The position numbers were made by a program, and so were the translations under genes. Shown one piece after another: positions 15,884 to 23,779 of a stretch of 36,829 nucleotides of DNA. Where the stretch lies: positions 1 through 36,829 of the forward strand of contig CAZPJD010000291.1 in NCBI GenBank assembly GCA_964586775.1, read 5' to 3'. Source of the stretch: JADLEX01 sp964586775 (GTDB lineage Bacteria > Lernaellota > Lernaellaia > JACKCT01). The notes beneath the pieces are model-generated. The model was not told the origin of the DNA. It worked only from the letters and a program-made list of their open reading frames with translations, and made no database searches. The stretch's first letter is position 1, and each line of letters starts with the position of its first letter.

Positions 15884-18800
15884 TTATTTTTCCAGCGCGG
15901 AGTGATCGCCGAACGAGATGCGCCAGTTGAGGAAGACGCTCCACGCGTAGAACGACGCGTCCTGCACGCCGCCGTAGGACCAATCGGCATCGAGCGAGAG
16001 GGCGTGGTTGTAGTTGATGCGCCAATCGACGCCGCCGAAGAGCCCCACGCCCCAGCCGTCCTCGCCCTCTTCGAACGAATACGTGGGCGAGACGCCCAGG
16101 CTGTAGAACAGGTCTTCGTTGATCGCCTGATTCCACCCGATCGGCAGCGAGTGGCTGTAGAAGTCGAGCGGCGACCAATAGACCTCGGCGTTGTAAGGAT
16201 CGCGCGTCTCGTTGTCGATGTACGTGAATAGGTACGAGAGCAGGATCGAAGTGTCGGTGATCTGGAAGGGATCGAAGAAGGTGTAGCCGAGACCGCCGCG
16301 CGCCTGATTGGACGTCTGCGAATCGAGCGCCACGATGTCGCCCTTCGATTCGCTGTTGATGCGGTAGGCGTAATCGCCGAGCACGCTGAAGTGATCCCAA
16401 TCGGTGCCGATCAGGTTGCGCAGGGTCAGCGTCAGGCCGATCGAATCCATGTAGATGTTCTCGGCGACTGACGTGAAGGTCTCCCGCTTGTCCTTGCGCG
16501 AATAGGCGAGATCGAAGAGGGCGACGCCGAGCAGATCGTAGCTCGCCCGCGCGTTCCAGTTGTGCGTCGGGTCGATGTTCTGATCGTAGATGTTGAAGAT
16601 GTACTCGCCCGAGATCGCGACCTCGCCGCCGAGCCCGAGCTGCATTCCGATGGCGGGCGACTGCGTGAAGATCACGTCCTGGCGCTGCTGGTCGAAGCGG
16701 CCGGCCTCGTAGCGCGCCCACACGGCCCAGTTGTCGAGGAAGCGATAGGTGAATTCGGCGCCGCCGACGAAGTAGCCGACGCGGTCCGCGAAACGGATCG
16801 CCTCCGAGTACCCTGCGAAAACGTCCAGCGTGGGGGCGCTTTCGTAGGCCACTCGGGCGAGTCCTTCCTTCACTTCCTGATTGTCGGGTTCGAGCGCCTG
16901 CGCGACCTTGTATTCGTGGATCGCGGAGCGCCACATGCCCGATTGCCGATAGATGTTCGCCAGCGCCAAATGGTAATAGGCGTTTTGCGGATTCGCCTTG
17001 ACGAGTTTCTCGAACTCGTAGCGCGCCCGTTTCAGGTTCTGGCGGTTGTACAGCTCGTTCGCGAGTTGAACGCGATACTTCTGCTCCGCCTCGCTCATGT
17101 AGAGCGAGGCCTTGCCGGGTTTGATTCCGCCGGGACCTCCCGGCCCGGGCAGCATGAAGTAGCTGTCCACGAAGGCGCCGTCCACGTACTCGATCGAGTA
17201 CAGCTTCAGGTACTGCGCCGCTTCGTCGTCTTTGGGGTTGATGATCATGATGCGCTTGTACTGATCGATCGCCTGATCCACCTGGCCCGACTGCTTGTAC
17301 GAGCGGGCGAGGCCCTTGCGGCCCTCGACGTTCCACGGATCCTGCTCGGCGACGTATTCCAGATTGACGATCGCGTCCTGATACTGGCCCACCGCGAGGA
17401 AGCAAAGACCCATCTCCAGACGCACCGTGTTGTCGTTCGGGTCCTTCTCGGCCATCGTCTTGTAGACGTTGAGCGCCGAGTCATAGTCCTCGCCGTAGTT
17501 GTAGGCGCGCGCGAGTTCGAGCAGCACGTCGCGGTCGTCCTCACCCTTGTCCACCACGTACTGCAAGTGCTCGGCGGCCTTGGCGTACTGCGTCTCGTAG
17601 GAATACAGCCGCGCGAGCAGGATGCGCACGTCGGTGTTTTCGGGCTCTTTGTTCACCACGAACTCGGCGTGCGGGATCGCGTCTTCGTAACGGTCGGGGT
17701 TCATCGAGAGCACGCTCGCCATGTAGAAGTGCGCCTCGACGTTCTCCGGCTCGTACTTGAGCGCGGTCTGGAACTCGTTCTCGGCGTCGCCGTTCTTTTT
17801 CATGCCGATGTAGACCTTGCCCAGCGCGATGTGGGCGTCCACGTTGTCGGGTTCGAGCGCGATGGCGTCGCGGTACGCGGCCTCTGCGTCCTCGAACTCG
17901 CCTCGCTCCAGCATCAGGCGGCCCATTTCGAGGCGCGCCTCGGTGTTCTTGGGATACGTGTTGTAGAGGCGGCGATACAGGTCGATCGCGCGGCCGTAGT
18001 AGCGGCGATCCCAGGAGTAGAGGTTCGCCAGCGCGAAGCCCGCCTCGTAGTTGTTCGGGCTGCGCTTGAGAATGACCTCGTATTCCTTCATCGCGTCGTC
18101 GATGCGGTTGTTGTAGGCGAAGAGCTTGGCCAGCTCCATGCGCGCGTCCTCGCGACCGGGGTCCTGCGAGAGCACGATGGAGAACTGCTCGATGGCGTCG
18201 TCGTAGCGCTTGGCGTAGGACAGGTTCTGCGCGTATTCCTCGCGCAAATCCAGGTTGCCGGGCCGGCGGTTGAGCAGCCAGATGTATTGCTGATTCGCCG
18301 CCTCGAACTGGCCCGACCACGAATACAGCCGCGCGAGACGCAGTCGCACGTCGAAATTCTCGGGGTCTTTTTTCAACACCTCGATGCACTGCGCGATGGC
18401 GTAACCGTAGGTGTCGCGGTCGTAGCTGAAGATCTCGGCCAGCGCGAGACGCGCCCCGACGTGGCCGGGGTCGTATTCGAGCACCTTCTGGTACTCGCGG
18501 GCGGCTTCTTTGTAACGATTGTGCGCGGCCAGTTCCTGCGCGAGCAGGTAACGCACCTGCACGTTCGACGGGTCCTCATCGAGGATGCGGCGCATCTGTT
18601 CGATGTTCGCCGGGTATTCGCCGTAGATGCCGTAGAGATCGCCCCACGAGTTTTGCAGCAGCCACCACGCGCGTTGGTATTCGCCCGTCACCGCCACGTA
18701 GCGGCGCGACAGCAGGTAGTGGTTGTACGACATCTCGGTGAAACCGTTGACGTTCGTCGGGTCGTACTCGAGCACCTTGCGCTGCATCGCGATGGCGCGC

Positions 18801-21253
18801 TCGTAGTTGCCGCTCTTGCGGTCGATGACGCCCAGGCCGTAGTAGGCCTCCGTCGATTCGCTGTCGATGGCGAGCGCGTCGCGGTAGGCGAGCACCGCCT
18901 TGTCGTACTGCGCGGTCTCCCGATAGACGGTGCCGAGACCGATGTAGGCGTTCGCGTTGCGCGGATCGGTGTCCTTGACCTGCGTGTAGAGGGTTTCGGA
19001 CTTCTCGTATTCCTTGTTGATCTCGTAGGCGTGCGCCAGCGCGAGCCGGAACGGGACCTTGTCGGGCTGCTGCTGCACCTTCTCGGTGAGCTCGACGATG
19101 ACCTCGGGCGCGCGCCCGCCGTAGCAACGCACGCGCATCATCTCGAGGTACAGGTCTTCCTTGGTCAGCGCCTTTTCCTTGTTGCGCTCGGCGAGGAACG
19201 TGTTGGCGCCTTCCTCGGCCTTCACCGGCTCTTCCTCGGGCATCTTCGAGAGCAGGACCTGGAACTCGCGGTCGGCCTCGTTCCACTTCTCGGTCCACGA
19301 ATACAGACGCGCGAGCAGCAGTCGGGTCTGGAAATCCTCGGGCTCCTGCTGGAGAACGTAGTTCGCCTGCTCGATCGCCTTTTCGTAGTAGAGGCTGTTT
19401 TGCGAATAGACGATCGCCAGCTTGCGGCGCAGGTCGAGATCGGACGTGTGCGAGGCGAGCGCCTGCTCGAGGGTCTTGATCGCGTTCTGCGTATCGCGCT
19501 GATAGGTGTAGACGTCCGACAGTCCGCCGACGACCTCCATGTTGTCCGGCGCGATCATGGCCGCACGGCGGATGGCGTCGAGGCTTTTGTCGGGGTTGCC
19601 CATCTTTCCGTACACGACCGACATGCCGAGCCACGGCGCGACATCCTGCGGGTCGGCCTGCGACGCCTTCTGGTACGCCGCAATGGCGTCCTCGTTCGCG
19701 CCGTAGTCCATCTGGACCTCGGCGAGCTTGATGTAGGGCAGGGACGACGTGGGGTGATCCTTCGCCGCCTGCTCGAGCCGGTCCAGCGACGCGGTGCGGG
19801 CGGCGTCGTGATCCCACTTCGCGAAGACGGCGCGCACGCGGTCGAAGACGCCCAGCCACTGCTGCTGGATCGATGCCTCGAGCTCGTCCATGCGCTTTTT
19901 CGCGACGAGCGCCTTCTTGTGATACGCGAGGCCGATGCCGACCTGCGCTTCGAGGTTTTTCTCCTGGCCCTTGGTGGCGAGGATTTCCTCGAACATCGCG
20001 ATCGCCTCGTCGGGCTTGCCCGAGTCGGCGAGAAGCTGCGCCTTGGCGACCTTGGCGTCCACGTCGTCGGGCGTTTTGGCGAGCACCACGTCGACCTGCT
20101 CGATCGCGGGGCCGAAGTCGCCCGATTCGCGCAGGGCGCGGGCGTATTCGAGACGCAGATCCGCGTTGTCGGGATCGGCGTCGAGCAGCGCCTTGTACTG
20201 GTTCTGCGCCTCGGTGTGATTGTTCGAGAACGTGTAGATGCGCGAGAGCAAACGGCGCGCGTCGGCGTTGTTCGGGTCCTTGGCGATGAGCTGCTCGAGC
20301 GTCTTGATCGCCTGCGGATAGGTCGACTCGTCCCAGCTATATAGGTTGGCCAGAACGAGCGCGTTCTCCTGATTCTCGGGTTCGAGCGTCGCGAGCTTTT
20401 CGTAGGTCTCGACGGCCTCGCGGGTGCGCTTCTGCGCCGCGTAGGCGTTGCCCAGGCCGCGCAGGGCCTGGACGTTGTTCTTGTCCTTTTCGAGAACCAT
20501 CTGGTACGTCAGCACCGCGTCGGCGTAACGCTGGCCGTAGTTGTAGGCGTCGGCGAGGCCGATGAGCGCCTGCGAGCGCATCTTCGGCTTGAGCACGAGC
20601 AGGTTGAACTGGTTGATCGCGTCGTCGTAGCGCTTCGCGTACGAGAGCGTGTTCGCGTATTCGAGCCGTGCCGTGTCGTTCTCGGGATCGAGCTTGAGAA
20701 GCTCCTCGTAAACCTCGGCGGCCTTGCCGTGCTCGCCCTGCCAGGACGTGAGGCGCGCCTTGATGAGCAGCGCCTTCTGGTCTTTCGGTTCGATCTTGAG
20801 GATGCGATCGCAGATCTCGATGCCCTTCGGATAGGTCTCCTTGTTCCAGGAATAGACCTCGGCGAGTTCGCGCATCGCCGTGAGATTTTCGGGTTCCTTG
20901 TCGAGAAGCTTGGTGTAGGTTTCGATCGCCTGCGCGGCGTCGTTTTGCCACTGACGAACCTGCGCGAGATGCAGGCGCACCACGCCGTCGTTGGGATCCT
21001 GCGCGAGGACCTCTTCATAGACCTTCGCCGCCTCGGCGTTCTTCCCGAGCGCGTAGTAGCTGTCGCCCAGCTTCTTCTTCGCCTCGAGGTTTTGCGGGTC
21101 CGCTTCGAGGGCCGCCTGGAATGCGGCGACAGCCTTGCCGTATTGGCCGGAGCCGTAATACGACAGGCCATCCTCGTACAGACCCGCGAACGCCGACGTC
21201 GCCCACAGAGTGGCGAGCGCCAGTGCCCCCAGGAATACGGTGATGCGTTTCAT
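15884..21253 (-). CDS. Giant TPR / outer-membrane beta-barrel exopolysaccharide export protein (PgaA/BcsC/PelB-like)
   Basis: This 1789-aa protein starts at MKRITVFLGALALATLWA with a signal peptide ending near residue 23 (AFA|GLYEDG). GGAAGGA just upstream supports the start; the longer frame adds 47 residues without a signal. From ~24 to ~1470 it is a continuous array of about 40 tetratricopeptide-like units of 34 residues, with recurring turns such as LEPDN, YEEVLAQDPNDG and ARLYSW. A Pro/Gly-rich linker (PGPGGPGGIKPG) interrupts the array near its end. The last ~318 residues alternate hydrophobic and polar residues like an outer-membrane barrel (FAGYSEAIRFADRVGYF to SVFLNWRISF). This is the layout of glycan exporters PgaA, BcsC and PelB, which carry fewer TPRs (about 800-1200 aa in total). 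As last gene of the exopolysaccharide operon it should guide the polymer through the periplasm and out. No terminator was seen after it. Confidence 0.9.
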   Translation of the reverse strand: MKRITVFLGALALATLWATSAFAGLYEDGLSYYGSGQYGKAVAAFQAALEADPQNLEAKKKLGDSYYALGKNAEAAKVYEEVLAQDPNDGVVRLHLAQVRQWQNDAAQAIETYTKLLDKEPENLTAMRELAEVYSWNKETYPKGIEICDRILKIEPKDQKALLIKARLTSWQGEHGKAAEVYEELLKLDPENDTARLEYANTLSYAKRYDDAINQFNLLVLKPKMRSQALIGLADAYNYGQRYADAVLTYQMVLEKDKNNVQALRGLGNAYAAQKRTREAVETYEKLATLEPENQENALVLANLYSWDESTYPQAIKTLEQLIAKDPNNADARRLLSRIYTFSNNHTEAQNQYKALLDADPDNADLRLEYARALRESGDFGPAIEQVDVVLAKTPDDVDAKVAKAQLLADSGKPDEAIAMFEEILATKGQEKNLEAQVGIGLAYHKKALVAKKRMDELEASIQQQWLGVFDRVRAVFAKWDHDAARTASLDRLEQAAKDHPTSSLPYIKLAEVQMDYGANEDAIAAYQKASQADPQDVAPWLGMSVVYGKMGNPDKSLDAIRRAAMIAPDNMEVVGGLSDVYTYQRDTQNAIKTLEQALASHTSDLDLRRKLAIVYSQNSLYYEKAIEQANYVLQQEPEDFQTRLLLARLYSWTEKWNEADREFQVLLSKMPEEEPVKAEEGANTFLAERNKEKALTKEDLYLEMMRVRCYGGRAPEVIVELTEKVQQQPDKVPFRLALAHAYEINKEYEKSETLYTQVKDTDPRNANAYIGLGTVYRETAQYDKAVLAYRDALAIDSESTEAYYGLGVIDRKSGNYERAIAMQRKVLEYDPTNVNGFTEMSYNHYLLSRRYVAVTGEYQRAWWLLQNSWGDLYGIYGEYPANIEQMRRILDEDPSNVQVRYLLAQELAAHNRYKEAAREYQKVLEYDPGHVGARLALAEIFSYDRDTYGYAIAQCIEVLKKDPENFDVRLRLARLYSWSGQFEAANQQYIWLLNRRPGNLDLREEYAQNLSYAKRYDDAIEQFSIVLSQDPGREDARMELAKLFAYNNRIDDAMKEYEVILKRSPNNYEAGFALANLYSWDRRYYGRAIDLYRRLYNTYPKNTEARLEMGRLMLERGEFEDAEAAYRDAIALEPDNVDAHIALGKVYIGMKKNGDAENEFQTALKYEPENVEAHFYMASVLSMNPDRYEDAIPHAEFVVNKEPENTDVRILLARLYSYETQYAKAAEHLQYVVDKGEDDRDVLLELARAYNYGEDYDSALNVYKTMAEKDPNDNTVRLEMGLCFLAVGQYQDAIVNLEYVAEQDPWNVEGRKGLARSYKQSGQVDQAIDQYKRIMIINPKDDEAAQYLKLYSIEYVDGAFVDSYFMLPGPGGPGGIKPGKASLYMSEAEQKYRVQLANELYNRQNLKRARYEFEKLVKANPQNAYYHLALANIYRQSGMWRSAIHEYKVAQALEPDNQEVKEGLARVAYESAPTLDVFAGYSEAIRFADRVGYFVGGAEFTYRFLDNWAVWARYEAGRFDQQRQDVIFTQSPAIGMQLGLGGEVAISGEYIFNIYDQNIDPTHNWNARASYDLLGVALFDLAYSRKDKRETFTSVAENIYMDSIGLTLTLRNLIGTDWDHFSVLGDYAYRINSESKGDIVALDSQTSNQARGGLGYTFFDPFQITDTSILLSYLFTYIDNETRDPYNAEVYWSPLDFYSHSLPIGWNQAINEDLFYSLGVSPTYSFEEGEDGWGVGLFGGVDWRINYNHALSLDADWSYGGVQDASFYAWSVFLNWRISFGDHSALEK

Positions 21254-21290
21254 CGCTCGGTCCTTCCCGCGACGTCGTTCGCCGCGTCCC

Positions 21291-22466
21291 TCAATGAACA
21301 CTCGGGACGGCGCGCCCGACCGCGTCTCGGTTCGCGTCACGATACTCGCGAAGCGCCAGCAGCGCTTCCAGATTGTCGAAACTGTAGACCTCATCGTCGC
21401 TGAACGACCCGTGCAGGGCGCTGTGTTCGTCGGCCACCTGGAACGCCAGGAGCCGTTTGAGCCACGCCGCCGCGAGCGCGGGGTCGTTCATGCGAAGCGC
21501 GTATCTGACCAGCAGCGCATAGACGCTCGACGACTCGTAGTCCTTCGTCGCCGATTCGTTCTGCGCCTCGTACTCGGCGTAAATCGCGCCGTCCTCTCGC
21601 CATCTCGCCGCGAAAAATTCGAGGGCGCGGCGGTTTTTCGGATCGTGTCCCGCGAGAAAGAGCGCGCAGTAGAGCTGGTTGATCGTGTTCTGGCGCGTGC
21701 CCTCGTAGCGGCGCGACTGGAAATTGAATTTTTCGTAAAACAGTCCGCTTTCGAGTTGGCCATCCGCGAGGACCTCGGCGTTCTTCGCGTAAAGATCCTT
21801 CCAGTCCTCGCGCGCGGCGGCGATGCGCCGGATCGCGTCGAGGTGCAGATACGAAAGCTGGATCTGCGGCGAAAGCGTGTTCTCGCCCCAGTCGCGCCAA
21901 CTCACGAAATCGCGCAACAGGCCGTCCTTCGACTCGAGTTCGAGGATGTTGTACGCGATCTCCGACCCGAAGCGCGTGTATTCTTCGACCGACCATTTCT
22001 CGCCCGCGGCGAGGCTGGCGTCGACGATCCGCAGGTCGTCGATGACGGCGGTCGAATCGGCGGTGAGCTCGGCGTCGTGCGAGATCTTCCAGAAGAAGAG
22101 GCCCAGATGTCCCGTCATCCACTTTTTCACGAAGCGGAACTGGCGATCGAAGAGCGCGCGGTCGTCCACGTCCACCGCGTAGCGCATGAGCATGCCGTTG
22201 CTCTCGGACAGCAGTCCCGACGCGCGCAGGTCCTCGACGCGCACGCTCGCGCGCCCGAACCACGACACCTTCGTGATCGGAGAGAACGTGTAAATGCCGC
22301 CGGGCGCCGTCATCATTCTCGATTCCAAAAAGGCCCTGCAGGCCCGCTCCGCCGCTCCCGCATCCCCGGGCGTTTCGGCGTGTCCATTCGACGACACGCA
22401 CCCCGCCGCAATCCCTGCCGCAATCGCCATGACCGCTCCCATCGCGCAAGCGGTCCACATCTTCAT
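21291..22466 (-). CDS. GH8-like periplasmic lipoprotein of the exopolysaccharide operon
   Basis: This 391-aa protein starts MKMWTACAMGAVMA, with a lipobox IAAGC (Cys23), and should be anchored in a membrane facing the periplasm. The body resembles glycoside hydrolase family 8 (BcsZ-type) alpha/alpha barrels. SESNGMLMRYAVDVDDRALF (84-103) parallels the family's SEGxGYGM motif with the acid Glu (Glu88). TAVIDDLRIVDASLAAGEKW (139-158) parallels the DADLxIAYALL motif with its Asp. A similar GH8-like protein is linked to Firmicute Yda/Pss polysaccharide loci. It probably trims or releases polymer; activity is inferred. Start 22466 is preferred for its lipoprotein signal and GGAG 8 nt upstream. An ATG at 22502 overlaps the GT2 stop (ATGA) and would add 12 residues, so coupled translation may use that start. 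Confidence 0.78.
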   Translation of the reverse strand: MKMWTACAMGAVMAIAAGIAAGCVSSNGHAETPGDAGAAERACRAFLESRMMTAPGGIYTFSPITKVSWFGRASVRVEDLRASGLLSESNGMLMRYAVDVDDRALFDRQFRFVKKWMTGHLGLFFWKISHDAELTADSTAVIDDLRIVDASLAAGEKWSVEEYTRFGSEIAYNILELESKDGLLRDFVSWRDWGENTLSPQIQLSYLHLDAIRRIAAAREDWKDLYAKNAEVLADGQLESGLFYEKFNFQSRRYEGTRQNTINQLYCALFLAGHDPKNRRALEFFAARWREDGAIYAEYEAQNESATKDYESSSVYALLVRYALRMNDPALAAAWLKRLLAFQVADEHSALHGSFSDDEVYSFDNLEALLALREYRDANRDAVGRAVPSVH

Positions 22467-22498
22467 CGCCGTCGCTCCGCCCACGGACTCGCCGTGGT

Positions 22499-23779
22499 TC
22501 ATCCGTCCGCCTGTTTCTCGCGCATCTTGTAGCGGATCGTCTTTTCCCAAACCGTCCCGCGCCGCCGCCGGATGACGTCGATCCAGAAGGCCCGGAAGAC
22601 GATGATGATCCAGACCTGACAATAGGTGACGTACATGATGAGCGAGAGCAGGATGTTCAGGAAGGACTCTTCCTCCTCCAGGCTCATGGCGATGAGCGAC
22701 TGCATGAAAAACAGCATCATCGCGAGGAACCAGATGAAGGTGAAGGGTCCGACGAGTCCGAGCTTGATGAAGCCGAGCAGGCCGAGGACGGCGATCACGT
22801 CCGACAGAATCAGCGCGAAGAAAAAGACGTAGTAAAGGCTGAACATGTAGAACAGGTCGAACATGATTCGCCGGTTCTTCATCTGGAACGCGACCTTGAG
22901 GAACTTGCGGACGATGTAGGTCATCCCCTGGACCCAGCGGGTGCGCTGGCGGACGAAGGTCTTGACGTCCTCGGGCTCCTGCTCCCACGTTACGGAGTAG
23001 GGGATGAACTTGATCCGATAGCCCATCTCGTACAGGCGGATCGACAGCTCCGCGTCTTCGGCGATGGCCTCTTCGTCGAAACGGCCCGCCTTGTCGAGCA
23101 CCTTGCGCCAGATGACGTAGTTCGTGCCGGGCAGCGTCGCGAGATTGAACAGCTTGTAGCGCCCGCCCTGCATGAGCCACTGGAACGAGATGAATTCGAG
23201 GTTGATGAACCGCGTGAGCGAGTTGCGGTCGCGGTTGATGGTGCGCACCTTGCCGAGCACCGCGCCGAGCTTGGGGTCCTCGACGAGATTGGCGACGAGG
23301 TAGCGCAGCGAATCGGGCTCGGGGCGATTGTCCGCGTCGTAGACGGCGATGACGTCGCCCATGGCGTGCTCGAGGCCGACGTTGAGGGTACGGCTCTTGC
23401 CCTTGCCGCCTTCGCCTTCGGGGACGTTGACGAGCTTGACCTCGCGGTGGCGCGCGGCGATCTCGGAGACCACCTCGCCCGTGCGATCCTTGCTACCGTC
23501 GTTGACGACGATGATCTCCAGACGCTCCTTGGGGTAGTTGAGCGCCAGCATCGCCTGCACCGTGCGTTCGATGACGATCTCCTCGTTGTGCGCAGGGATC
23601 AGGATCGAGACGAACGGGAAGGGGAAGGACTCGGAAAATAGGCGCACGCGCTCTTTCTCGGACGACAATCCGTTGAGGAACGCGAAGAACGTGAGCAGCA
23701 CGTTGAACAGCAGGAACAGCCAGATGCCGATCGCCGCACTCAGGAAGCAAAGGTCGATGTAGACATTCGCGTACGGCAT
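22499..23779 (-). CDS. Processive GT2 exopolysaccharide synthase (PgaC/YdaM-like)
   Basis: This 426-aa inner-membrane glycosyltransferase has an N-terminal membrane segment (residues ~10-35). The catalytic GT2 domain shows FVSILIPAHNEE (56-67), VVNDGSKDRT (91-100), the UDP/metal-binding DAD at 148-150, the TED-like AEDAE with Asp242 (240-244), and QRTRW at 278-282. The Q/R-x-x-R-W motif marks processive synthases such as cellulose, hyaluronan and PgaC-type poly-GlcNAc enzymes. Four or five C-terminal membrane helices follow, which would form the translocation channel. The ATG shares one base with the stop of the DUF2334 gene (TGATG), giving strong coupling. No PilZ domain is present, so c-di-GMP control should come from the degenerate GGDEF protein of the same operon. 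The sugar polymerised cannot be read from the sequence. Confidence 0.94.
   Translation of the reverse strand: MPYANVYIDLCFLSAAIGIWLFLLFNVLLTFFAFLNGLSSEKERVRLFSESFPFPFVSILIPAHNEEIVIERTVQAMLALNYPKERLEIIVVNDGSKDRTGEVVSEIAARHREVKLVNVPEGEGGKGKSRTLNVGLEHAMGDVIAVYDADNRPEPDSLRYLVANLVEDPKLGAVLGKVRTINRDRNSLTRFINLEFISFQWLMQGGRYKLFNLATLPGTNYVIWRKVLDKAGRFDEEAIAEDAELSIRLYEMGYRIKFIPYSVTWEQEPEDVKTFVRQRTRWVQGMTYIVRKFLKVAFQMKNRRIMFDLFYMFSLYYVFFFALILSDVIAVLGLLGFIKLGLVGPFTFIWFLAMMLFFMQSLIAMSLEEEESFLNILLSLIMYVTYCQVWIIIVFRAFWIDVIRRRRGTVWEKTIRYKMREKQADG

Noticed and set aside
16562..20344. A 1260-codon plus-strand open frame opposite the TPR gene
   Set aside because: It is antisense to the repetitive TPR coding sequence; its Val/Arg/Leu-rich composition mirrors complementary GC-rich codons, and it has no motif or ribosome-binding site.
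15884..21253. Repeated DNA words in the TPR gene as a tandem DNA repeat or CRISPR
   Set aside because: They follow the 34-residue protein repeat with codon-level variation, so the repetition is at the protein level.
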